Source: a bacterium SM23_31 | GTDB taxonomy: Bacteria > SM23-31 | Length of the DNA stretch: 6,091 nucleotides | NCBI GenBank assembly: GCA_001304035.1 | Contig: LJUD01000207.1 | Coordinates: forward strand, 1 to 6,091 | Reading direction: 5' to 3' | Shown here: one piece after another, positions 1-5,490 of the stretch | Position numbering within the stretch: position 1 is the first letter of the stretch | How the letters are laid out: each line of letters begins with the position of its first letter | Notes under the pieces: generated by a model | Databases searched by the model: none | The model's input: the letters and a program-made list of their open reading frames with translations, nothing else | What the model was told of the DNA's origin: nothing | Translations under genes and position numbers: made by a program

Positions 1-542
1 CACAGGGAAAATATTTTGAATGGAGCAATGATATTGGCGGGACGTTTACGAATAAACTCCAAGGATTTTTTCGCTCGGCTTGTAAAGTTAAATATTTTTA
101 TCCTTGGAATCGTTCGACCGTAATAGCTTCATCCCTGGAATTAGGCTGGATGAATGCTCAGGGCGGTTTACAAAAAATTCCTCTCCAGGAAAGATTCTAC
201 GCCGGCGGTCCTAATACTTTGCGGGGATTCGGATACAAAATGACAGGTCCGCTCGATATAAACAGAATCCCAACAGGCGGCAGTTTAAAATTGGTGTGGA
301 ATTTGATAGAAATTCGGCGCACCCTCTATAAAATGATCGGTGGGGTCGTTTTTGCAGACATAGGAAATGTTTGGCAGGTGCCGAAGTATTTTAAATTTAA
401 CGGACTGCGGTCTGTTTTTGGTTTAGGTATTCGATTTAACACACCTGTAGGATTAGTAAGACTTGATTACGGGATAAATGTAGACAAGCGTGTAAATGAG
501 GATAGTGGGAAATTGTATTTCAGTATCGGGCATGCCTTTTAA
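1..542 (+). CDS. Omp85 (BamA/TamA-type) outer-membrane insertase, C-terminal barrel, 5' end outside window
   Basis: The reading frame is open from the first full codon (position 3), well upstream of the first internal ATG at 150, so this is the 3' part of a longer gene; 179 residues are visible. They look like the last strands of an Omp85 beta-barrel, the outer-membrane machine that folds (BamA) or exports (TamA-like) barrel proteins. The diagnostic segment is RFYAGGPNTLRGF at fragment residues 64-76, matching the conserved loop-6 G-G-x-x-[ST]-[VL]-R-G-[FY] motif that reaches into the barrel. Further hallmarks are GGVVFADIGNVW, GLGIRFNTPVGLVRLDYG and the C-terminal strand GKLYFSIGHAF, which ends in the terminal Phe of the beta-signal. 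The POTRA domains that would separate BamA from TamA or another paralogue lie outside the window, so no symbol is given. The next gene starts 34 bases downstream on the same strand and could be cotranscribed. Confidence 0.93.
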   Translation, partial: QGKYFEWSNDIGGTFTNKLQGFFRSACKVKYFYPWNRSTVIASSLELGWMNAQGGLQKIPLQERFYAGGPNTLRGFGYKMTGPLDINRIPTGGSLKLVWNLIEIRRTLYKMIGGVVFADIGNVWQVPKYFKFNGLRSVFGLGIRFNTPVGLVRLDYGINVDKRVNEDSGKLYFSIGHAF

Positions 543-566
543 ATAAGGTATCAAAACGTCAATTTT

Positions 567-570
567 GGAG
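567..570 (+). promoter_or_regulatory. Ribosome binding site fixing the start of the thiamine-binding protein
   Basis: GGAG lies six bases before the ATG at 577. An in-frame TTG at 565 would add four residues (MENY), but it overlaps this GGAG and has no site of its own. The ATG at 577 is therefore preferred. Confidence 0.7.
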
Positions 571-576
571 AATTAT

Positions 577-882
577 ATGAAAGTCATAGCAGACCTGTGT
601 ATTGTGCCCATAGGCGTGGGTGTCTCTATATCAAAATATGTTGCTACCTGCGAACGAATTCTGACCGAAGCCGGGCTGAATATTAGTCTTCATGCCAACG
701 GTACAAATATCGAGGGAGAATGGGAAAAGGTTTTTGCGGCGGTCAAGCGGTGTCATCAAAAAGTCCATGACATGGGCGCTCCCCGTATTTTTACAACCAT
801 GGCGCTGGGCACGCGTACCGACAGGGAGCAGACAATGGACGATAAAATCAAAAGTGTTCAATCCAAATTAAATGATAACTGA
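577..882 (+). CDS. MTH1187/YkoF-type thiamine-binding family protein (formerly DUF77/UPF0045)
   Basis: This is a 101-residue protein starting MKVIADLCIVPIG. Family features are the first strand with D-L-x-x-x-P-x-G (residues 5-12), the SISKYV segment (17-22), the strand SLHANGTNIEGEW (about 38-50) with the G-T-x-I-E-G signature, the amphipathic helix EKVFAAVKRCHQKV, the strand PRIFTTMALGTRTD, and the C-terminal TMDDKIKSVQ helix. The length fits this single-domain ferredoxin-like family (COG0011), whose members form oligomers and bind thiamine or related compounds in the cytoplasm; the physiological role is often unclear. No signal peptide is visible. It follows the Omp85 gene on the same strand and converges with the toxin gene, leaving only seven bases between the two stops and no clear terminator hairpin. 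No thiamine gene or TPP riboswitch is visible nearby, so the ligand is inferred from family only. Confidence 0.88.
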   Translation: MKVIADLCIVPIGVGVSISKYVATCERILTEAGLNISLHANGTNIEGEWEKVFAAVKRCHQKVHDMGAPRIFTTMALGTRTDREQTMDDKIKSVQSKLNDN

Positions 883-889
883 CCGGAAA

Positions 890-1195
890 TTATGGGGGAA
901 AGGATATTTTCGTCGGCAGGCGGTAGACATCTATGCGGTGTGCAACGCGGATTATTAAAACTACAAGGCGGTCTTTTTCAAGAGTATATATAATACGGTA
1001 GCTTCCGACTCTGAATTTGCGATAACCTTTAAAATCGCCCTTGAGCAATTCGCCGGCATAAGGATTAATGGATAGGATTTTTTCTATTGTAGTAATTATA
1101 CGGTCTCGGGCATTTTTTGGCAGTTTTTTTATTTCACGAGATGCCGCAGGAATAAATTCAATCTTCCAATTCGAGCTCTTTTTTAAGATCTTCAA
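890..1195 (-). CDS. RelE/ParE-superfamily toxin of a type II toxin-antitoxin pair
   Basis: The recognisable domain runs from WKIEFIPAASREIKKL to HRIDVYR. It fits the RelE/ParE fold: a first strand, two helices (EIKKLPKNARDRIITTIEKIL), then the strand block L-K-G-DFKGYRKFRVGSYRIIY and a last strand VVLIIRVAHRIDVYR. Basic residues sit where RelE mRNA nucleases carry theirs: K and R in the central strands, then the final H-R...Y. RelE-type ribosome-dependent mRNA cleavage is more likely than ParE gyrase poisoning, but sequence alone does not prove this. The frame has no ATG near the expected N-terminus. The TTG at 1195 (giving MKILKKSSNWKIEF, 101 residues) is chosen because an AAGGAG lies 12 bases upstream; a TTG at 1240 is also open. 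The gene overlaps the 3' end of the antitoxin gene by 38 bases, which suggests translational coupling. It may be weakly translated or degraded. Confidence 0.85.
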   Translation of the reverse strand: MKILKKSSNWKIEFIPAASREIKKLPKNARDRIITTIEKILSINPYAGELLKGDFKGYRKFRVGSYRIIYTLEKDRLVVLIIRVAHRIDVYRLPTKISFPP

Positions 1196-1418
1196 TGCTA
1201 ATATTTTCTCCTTCAGGATGCGTATAACGGTAATGTGCAATTACATTATCCTCATAATCTTCCAGGTATGACCTTGCCGCCCGTTCCAGCATATTCGATA
1301 AACCAAGACCATACTGTTCGCCAATTTTTCTTAACTTAGTCGCTACTTCGCTGCTGATTGATATGGAAACGCGCTCCTTAGGTGGACTTTTTTTTCGTGT
1401 TTTTGGTGCGATCGCCAT
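1158..1418 (-). CDS. Ribbon-helix-helix (CopG/RelB-like) antitoxin
   Basis: This 86-residue protein has a basic N-terminal tail (KTRKKSPPK), then ERVSISIS (residues 15-22) as the DNA-contacting beta-ribbon. Helix A is SEVATKLRKIGEQYG and helix B is LSNMLERAARSYLED, giving a ribbon-helix-helix domain to about residue 54. The rest, with YRYTHPEG and ISIEDLKKELEL, resembles the toxin-wrapping tail of RelB/DinJ-like antitoxins, where an ISLEEL-type helix blocks the toxin. The ATG at 1418 has GGGAG (1427-1431) eight bases upstream. Antitoxin-before-toxin order with overlapping reading frames is the usual type II layout. Expected role: neutralise the toxin and repress the shared promoter, probably through the ATGTA boxes at 1440-1463. 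Confidence 0.87.
   Translation of the reverse strand: MAIAPKTRKKSPPKERVSISISSEVATKLRKIGEQYGLGLSNMLERAARSYLEDYEDNVIAHYRYTHPEGENISIEDLKKELELED
1208..1213 (-). promoter_or_regulatory. Possible ribosome binding site for the toxin, inside the antitoxin gene
   Basis: AAGGAG on the - strand lies 12 bases before the TTG at 1195. The spacing is long but usable. It is the strongest such site near the toxin's expected N-terminus and is the main reason for choosing that start. Confidence 0.35.
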
Positions 1419-1439
1419 TTATTATTCTCCCAATATTTT

Positions 1440-1463
1440 ATGTAAATAATGTATTAATATGTA
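1440..1463 (-). promoter_or_regulatory. Candidate antitoxin operator: three ATGTA boxes spaced 9-10 bp
   Basis: ATGTA occurs at 1440-1444, 1449-1453 and 1459-1463 (TACAT read on the gene's strand), all on the same face of the helix, directly upstream of the antitoxin ribosome binding site. Ribbon-helix-helix dimers typically bind arrays of short repeats about one helical turn apart, so autoregulation at this site is plausible. The surrounding 1432-1500 stretch is very AT-rich and must hold the promoter. A CATAAT at 1468-1473 is a possible -10, with no convincing -35. Confidence 0.5.
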
Positions 1464-1553
1464 TGATATTATGACGCAAAATAATACAATTATTGCTTTT
1501 TTCCAAGAAATTTTTGAAAATTAATACTTTATTTGTTTCTATAAATCTCTCTT

Positions 1554-1636
1554 TATGTGGAGACAGGTCTCGACCTGTCCATACGTGAACCTGCCCCTGT
1601 AGTAACAACATCATTTCGTCCCTTATCGCAGGTTCA
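1554..1636. repeat. Palindromic repeat cluster (two nested or adjacent inverted repeats)
   Basis: Two inverted repeats are visible. GACAGGTC (1562-1569) pairs perfectly with GACCTGTC (1572-1579) around a 2-base centre; the flanks TATG (1554-1557) and CATA (1580-1583) can extend it past a 4-base bulge. TGAACCTGC (1586-1594) pairs perfectly with GCAGGTTCA (1628-1636) across 33 bases. The CAGGT core is shared by both. GC content is higher than in the surrounding AT-rich spacer. Dispersed intergenic repeats with GACAGGTC...GACCTGTC cores occur in many environmental bacterial genomes, so this is probably a copy or fragment of such a repeat; its presence elsewhere in this genome cannot be seen here. 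Confidence 0.6.
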
Positions 1637-1919
1637 ATTTTATAAATTAAACCAAACACTGGTGATAGAAAGAAAATTTGTATAATTGAGAAGAGTATTC
1701 ATGACAATGTCAGGAAAAAAGTTACCAAAATTTTAGCATTCTCGTAAATTCATTTTTAAATTCTATAACAGCATGAATAGCCAGAATCCTGAAAGGTTGA
1801 TATAATAGTTGTCACACAAAAATATGTTCTAATTGATTTGGCAGTTATTACTTTTATGCTGGTTCAAATCCCGAAAAAGGCCGGAAAGATGTGAAATTCG
1901 GATCCAAAATGAGTTATTC

Positions 1920-1941
1920 AAAAAATTATAACAAGTTACAA
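1920..1941 (-). terminator. Weak intrinsic terminator candidate after the propeller operon
   Basis: On the - strand, TTGTAA (1941-1936), loop CTTG and TTATAA (1931-1926) form a six-pair stem including one G-T pair. A run of six T (1925-1920) follows. It starts 24 bases after the stop of the second propeller gene, the right place for a terminator, but the stem is almost entirely A-T and would be unstable. Confidence 0.3.
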
Positions 1942-1965
1942 ATATGTTCCAACTAAACTGTAAAT

Positions 1966-3096
1966 CTATTTCTCAACAATCTTGTATTCGTATATAAACA
2001 TACTTTCAGCGCCGACAAAAAATAACCGGTCATCAATAATTTGCCATTCTCCCCCTCGTTTCTCAGGTTGAGGTATTCTTCCAAGGAAAACGCCGTCGTT
2101 GTCAAAAATTTCAAATTTTTCTTCGCTTTTTCTATCTTCCCTTACGTTTTTCATATATGTAAGTACCCATATTCGCCCTTTGTAATCAACTCCGATGTTA
2201 CTTGAAACTATTGTAAATCTCGGCAAAAAAGAAATACGGATTTCTCCATCAGGCATTTCGCTTTTACTTTCCTCCAAATTGTATTTTAATTCAAAGTTAA
2301 GCGGACGCTCCGATGACCACAGAAGCTTTCCTTCAGGAGAATATTTCTCAATGCGATTTTGGTAATAAAATGACATATAAATATCGTCATGCGAATCGAC
2401 TTCAATAAAATTAGTATTTGCGGGTCCGGTTACGTAAATATTATTAAAATCGTGAAATTTACCAAATTCTCTGACTAAAGAGCCGTCAATATTATACTGA
2501 CCGACAAGTGAAGTTTTTGGCTCAGACGTAAATTTAATTTTCCCATCAAAGGTTCTTATAGCACGAATTTCATAAGATATAATTAGTTGGCTTGAACTTG
2601 ACAATCGGAATTCATTGAACGTAAAATCGAATTTTGTTCTTCTGATTTCTTTTCCTCCCGGATCAAATATTTGAATATAATTCCCGGCAAGTATATACAT
2701 ATTCCCTGAAGTATCAATATTGATCCTCATAGGATTATATTCGAATTCTCCCGGTCCCTGCCCCTTTTTTCCGAATGTTGCCAAATATGTTCCGTTCGGA
2801 TCAAATTTTTGCACACGGTAATTTCCAGCATCAACAACATAGATATTCCCATCGGCATCCATTGCAATATCCGACGGACCGTAAAACATATAGTTTTCAT
2901 ACTTACTCTCTTCTTGTCCGATTTGCTGCACGAATTCAAGCGCAACTTTCGGCTCATCACCCCATTGCGGCGCATAATTATGGACGTGACGCACATCGTC
3001 TTTAATTTCGACGGTATAATTCTCCTCTCCCCTGCTGCATAATAAATTCAAGCAGAAACAGAGGAGAGCTATTAAACAAACAGATTTTTTACACAT
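1966..3096 (-). CDS. Exported six-bladed beta-propeller (NHL-like) protein, downstream paralogue
   Basis: This 376-residue protein of unknown specific function has an N-terminal hydrophobic export segment (residues 4-20, VCLIALLCFCLNLLC). It is cysteine-rich, and Cys20 has a poor lipobox (Leu at -1), so lipidation is doubtful although export is likely. The header YTVEIKDDVRHVHNYAPQWG (27-46) is followed by propeller blades. Typical repeats are PSDIAMDADGNIYVVDAGNY (74-93) continuing into RVQKFDPNG, then FGKKGQGPGEF, a second GNMYILAGNY-IQIFDPGGK blade, and later HDDIYMSFYYQNRIEKYSPEGK and IGVDYKGRIWVLTY. NHL-type propellers usually act as binding scaffolds; no catalytic motif is visible. The ATG at 3096 has AAGGAGGA four bases upstream, overlapping the stop of the upstream paralogue, so translation is probably coupled. 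It is clearly paralogous to the 3107-4237 product and identical in length, but substantially diverged outside the header. Confidence 0.88.
   Translation of the reverse strand: MCKKSVCLIALLCFCLNLLCSRGEENYTVEIKDDVRHVHNYAPQWGDEPKVALEFVQQIGQEESKYENYMFYGPSDIAMDADGNIYVVDAGNYRVQKFDPNGTYLATFGKKGQGPGEFEYNPMRINIDTSGNMYILAGNYIQIFDPGGKEIRRTKFDFTFNEFRLSSSSQLIISYEIRAIRTFDGKIKFTSEPKTSLVGQYNIDGSLVREFGKFHDFNNIYVTGPANTNFIEVDSHDDIYMSFYYQNRIEKYSPEGKLLWSSERPLNFELKYNLEESKSEMPDGEIRISFLPRFTIVSSNIGVDYKGRIWVLTYMKNVREDRKSEEKFEIFDNDGVFLGRIPQPEKRGGEWQIIDDRLFFVGAESMFIYEYKIVEK
2960..3018. repeat. 59-bp block nearly identical to 4104-4162
   Basis: Aligned to 4104-4162 this block differs at only two positions (2985 and 2986). 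It encodes the shared header of the two propeller proteins. Flanking and downstream coding sequence is much less alike at the DNA level. Recent duplication alone does not explain this; local gene conversion or constraint on the DNA or RNA itself are possible. Confidence 0.8.
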
Positions 3097-3100
3097 TGTA

Positions 3101-3108
3101 TCCTCCTT
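3101..3108 (-). promoter_or_regulatory. Strong ribosome binding site linking the two propeller genes
   Basis: AAGGAGGA on the - strand lies four bases before the ATG at 3096. It overlaps the TAA stop (3109-3107) of the upstream gene. The arrangement argues for one transcript and efficient re-initiation. Confidence 0.8.
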
Positions 3109-4237
3109 ATTTTTCGATTATTTTATATTCATATACGCTTATACCTTCCGAATCCCTGAAAAACACCCGGTCGCCGAACATGTGGATGTCGTCTCGTGCG
3201 GGCGTAAAATCTTCAGACCAGGGGATTTTGCCAAGTAAAATGCCTTCATTATCGTATATTTCCAGTTCAAGATAGGGCTCAGGGTCGTCTTTTTCACGCT
3301 GCTTTCTGTATGTAGTTACCCAGATGCGTCCCTTATAGTCGACTCCTATGCCGCTTGAAACGTTGTTCATTTTTGGCATAGTTAGAACTAATCCACCGCC
3401 TGAAGTTTCTTCCATTTTGGACTTTGGACGGCTGATTTCATAGTTCAATGGGCGCTCAGAAGTGAAAAAAAGCTCTCCCGCAGGAGAATATTTTTCAATT
3501 CTGTTCTGGTAACCAAATGAAATAAATACATTATTATTTTGGTCAAAAGTAAAATAGATGGAGTTTCCCATAGAATTAAAAAACATATCATTATAATCAA
3601 CCGGTTTGCCGAACTCCTTTTTAAGGCTTCCATCCTTATTGTAAATCTGAACAACGGGTTTTTCATATTCTTTGTTCTTCTCATCCAAGGATATTATCAT
3701 GTCTCTTGCTGTAGTTCCAGTGAGAATGTTGACTGAACTAAATAATTTAAAAGGTGAAACTCTTTCACCAAATTTAAATGTCCTCAGTTCTTTTCCTTCC
3801 GGTGTTAATACAATAACGCGATTTTTTCCCTGGTCGGCTATATACAAGTTTCCGTTTCTATCGATTGCAAGCGATAAAGGTCTCTCAAATTCTCCGGGTC
3901 CCTGGCCTTTTCTACCAAATGAAGCTAAAAACTTTCCCTCACGATCGTATTTTTGTACGCGGTAATTACCGGCATCGAGGACATAAATGTTGCCTTCTCC
4001 ATCGACTGCGACATCATTAGGAAGGTATAGCTGGAAATTTTCATCCTCAGTGTCAAGATCGCCGATTTTCTGCACAAATTCCAGCGCAATCTTCGGTTCA
4101 TCTCCCCATTGCGGCGCATAATTATGGATATGACGCACATCGTCTTTAATTTCGACGGTATAGGTTTGATTGTCTTTGCCGCATGAAACAATTATGAGTA
4201 AAAAGAAAACGCTCACTAAAATAAATTTGGTATTCAT
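3107..4237 (-). CDS. Six-bladed beta-propeller (NHL-like) lipoprotein, upstream paralogue
   Basis: This 376-residue protein is first in the presumed two-gene operon. MNTKFILVSVFFLLIIVSCGK is a good lipoprotein signal: hydrophobic core, lipobox I-V-S-C with the acylated Cys at 19, then G-K-D. The header YTVEIKDDVRHIHNYAPQWG (26-45) matches the paralogue. Propeller blades follow: LPNDVAVDGEGNIYVLDAGN (72-91) and YRVQKYDREG, the FGRKGQGPGEF loop, RNGNLYIADQGKNRVIVLTPEGK (127-149), the QNRIEKYSPAGELFFTSERPLNYE blade, and IGVDYKGRIWVTTY with LEIYDNEGILLGKIPW near the end. The final strand is ISVYEYKIIEK. Family knowledge suggests an envelope-anchored binding or scaffold protein; ligand and partner are unknown. 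The ATG at 4237 has AGAGGG five bases upstream. The 174 bases before it, back to the hydrolase gene, should hold the operon promoter; I see only weak -35/-10 matches there. Confidence 0.9.
   Translation of the reverse strand: MNTKFILVSVFFLLIIVSCGKDNQTYTVEIKDDVRHIHNYAPQWGDEPKIALEFVQKIGDLDTEDENFQLYLPNDVAVDGEGNIYVLDAGNYRVQKYDREGKFLASFGRKGQGPGEFERPLSLAIDRNGNLYIADQGKNRVIVLTPEGKELRTFKFGERVSPFKLFSSVNILTGTTARDMIISLDEKNKEYEKPVVQIYNKDGSLKKEFGKPVDYNDMFFNSMGNSIYFTFDQNNNVFISFGYQNRIEKYSPAGELFFTSERPLNYEISRPKSKMEETSGGGLVLTMPKMNNVSSGIGVDYKGRIWVTTYRKQREKDDPEPYLELEIYDNEGILLGKIPWSEDFTPARDDIHMFGDRVFFRDSEGISVYEYKIIEK
4104..4162. repeat. 59-bp block nearly identical to 2960-3018
   Basis: Partner copy of the block at 2960-3018, with 57 of 59 positions identical. 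It codes for residues 26-45 of the upstream propeller protein. Of the two differences, one is synonymous (CAT/CAC, His) and one changes Ile to Val. Confidence 0.8.
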
Positions 4238-4411
4238 AATTACCCTCTTAATAATGCAACTATTACCTATATGTACGACTACTTTTTTTGATTAAAAGTT
4301 TTATCTCGGAGGGATTTAATACATTACCAAAATAGTAGTTCCTGAAAATAGATTTGCATAACGGAAATAGGTATGGTGTCTACTGATTATTTTGTGAGCA
4401 AGCGCTGCTTT

Positions 4412-5374
4412 CTACTTTTTCAGAAAATCAATGATTACCGGATTGACGATTTCCGGTCGTTCGTAATGCGACAGGTGTCCCGCTTCATCGACAATAACTA
4501 ATTGTGACTTGGGGAGCGCTTTTTGCACCAGTTTGCTGACCTCGACAGGAATATTACTATCTTCGCGTCCCCAGATAATGAGAATGTCCCGGTCCTGCTT
4601 TCCGACACGCTCGTACATTTTGGTATAATCCGCAAGGTAGAAATACATAGTCGTCGAAACGAGAGCCCTGAAAAATCCGTTAAATCTCATTTGCGGTTTA
4701 TACCGGTCAGGCCAGCCGGAGAACTTTTCAGGCTTATAAAAATCGCCGAGCTGCCCCTGCGCCATCGACGCCGCCTGTTCCCTCATTTGACGTACTCCGG
4801 TTGTGAGAAAGTCCGGTGAATAAGGCGCAACGCCGCTCGTAAATTCTGTATCGATAAATATTAATTTACGGACTTTTTCAGGGTGGCGGTCGGTAAAGGC
4901 TACTGCAATCGATCCGCCCATTGACACTCCCGCAAGGTCAACCGGCTGTATAATGTCAAGCGCTGCGAGCAGACTGTTTAATTGCTGAATATACAGGTTT
5001 ATATCGTAATTAACGTTGGGTCTGTCGGAATACCCCCTGCCGTACAGGTCATACCGGAGCACACGAAAACCCGCTTCAACCAGCGGCGTGAACGTATTGT
5101 CCCAGAGATAGTACGGCACTGAATAACCGTGTATCAAAACAACAGTCTGCGCCTCACTGTTGCCGGCAAGTTCATAGTGAACTTTTCCTGAAGGCAGATC
5201 AACAAATGCACCCGGAGCTTGCAGACGGGCTTCATCGTTCAGTTCGGCTATTTCTATTTTATCTTGATTATTATTTCCATTTTCGCTGCTGTTTTTTTCA
5301 TCTTGATGTACGACAGAAAATACGAATGTACAAAAGATGACCGTTATACTGAAAAATGTTGAAACCATACGCAT
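4412..5374 (-). CDS. Exported or membrane-anchored alpha/beta-fold hydrolase
   Basis: This is a 320-residue protein if started at the ATG at 5374. A TTG at 5422 would add 16 residues but lacks a ribosome site and lies within a likely promoter. The N-terminus MRMVSTFFSITVIFCTFVFSVV is a signal peptide or membrane anchor, followed by a polar N/E/Q-rich linker (about 25-40) and then the hydrolase domain. In 320-residue numbering: oxyanion-hole motif HGYS (82-85); DLYGRGYSD (109-117); nucleophile elbow GVSMGG with Ser151; a cap region (about 175-255); acid Asp272 in WGREDSNIP; and His300 in EAGHLSHYERPE. The triad is complete, so activity on an ester, amide or C-C bond substrate is likely. The layout resembles meta-cleavage-product hydrolases and related esterases, but the substrate cannot be assigned. 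It stands 174 bases upstream of the propeller operon on the same strand. Confidence 0.9.
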   Translation of the reverse strand: MRMVSTFFSITVIFCTFVFSVVHQDEKNSSENGNNNQDKIEIAELNDEARLQAPGAFVDLPSGKVHYELAGNSEAQTVVLIHGYSVPYYLWDNTFTPLVEAGFRVLRYDLYGRGYSDRPNVNYDINLYIQQLNSLLAALDIIQPVDLAGVSMGGSIAVAFTDRHPEKVRKLIFIDTEFTSGVAPYSPDFLTTGVRQMREQAASMAQGQLGDFYKPEKFSGWPDRYKPQMRFNGFFRALVSTTMYFYLADYTKMYERVGKQDRDILIIWGREDSNIPVEVSKLVQKALPKSQLVIVDEAGHLSHYERPEIVNPVIIDFLKK

Positions 5375-5413
5375 AGCATTAGTACCCCAACGATTTGTTT
5401 TACTTTCATGACT

Positions 5414-5442
5414 AATATTCAAAGTAATGGGAAAATATTCAA
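5414..5442 (-). promoter_or_regulatory. Possible promoter of the hydrolase gene within a direct repeat
   Basis: Read on the - strand, TTGAAT (5442-5437), a 17-base spacer and AATATT (5419-5414) match four of six bases each of the sigma-70 -35 and -10. The nonamer TTGAATATT is repeated exactly with a 20-bp period (5442-5434 and 5422-5414), which could also be a regulator site. Transcription starting just downstream would exclude the TTG at 5422 as a start and leave a leader of about 30 bases before the ATG at 5374. Confidence 0.3.
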
Positions 5443-5490
5443 TTTTTGTGTAATATAAGTTAATTTAATTGGGTGCACGCTAACTCCGCA

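Larger units (their letters stand above)
1464..1965. other. Gene-poor spacer between the toxin-antitoxin module and the propeller operon
   Basis: About 500 bases with no reading frame I would call a gene. An open frame on the - strand at 1438-1659 (73 codons) is largely a translation of the palindromic repeats at 1554-1636 plus AT-rich sequence, with no domain-like composition. The region holds the palindrome cluster, an imperfect 13-bp direct repeat (1820-1832 and 1940-1952), a small perfect TGACA-A-TGTCA palindrome at 1702-1712, and a weak terminator candidate for the propeller operon near its right end. The 1660-1910 stretch is otherwise featureless to me. Confidence 0.6.

Noticed and set aside
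631..861. Open frame on the - strand opposite the thiamine-binding protein
   Set aside because: It lies entirely within a well-supported family gene on the other strand and shows no recognisable domain.
1438..1659. 73-codon open frame on the - strand as a gene
   Set aside because: Its central part is a translation of the palindromic repeats at 1554-1636, its ends are AT-rich sequence, there is no good ribosome site, and no domain-like pattern is visible.
1801..1806. TATAAT as a -10 promoter element
   Set aside because: No matching -35 lies at suitable spacing and no gene follows on the + strand. Such hexamers are expected by chance in this AT-rich spacer.
1858..1880. tRNA-like T-loop sequence (GGTTCAAATCC) as a tRNA or attachment-site remnant
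   Set aside because: The flanking five-base arms pair poorly, and no acceptor, D or anticodon arm can be laid out upstream. A chance match or a very short remnant is all that can be said.
4387..4411. Hairpin AGCA...TGCT after the hydrolase stop as a terminator
   Set aside because: The stem is only four pairs with a five-base loop, and no T-run follows on the - strand.
5366..5409. ATG at 5409 in another frame giving a signal-like peptide (MKVKQIVGVLMLCVW), suggesting a frameshifted hydrolase start
   Set aside because: The in-frame ATG at 5374 already gives a good export signal, and the 5409 frame stops after about 20 codons with no ribosome site. A sequencing frameshift here cannot be fully excluded.
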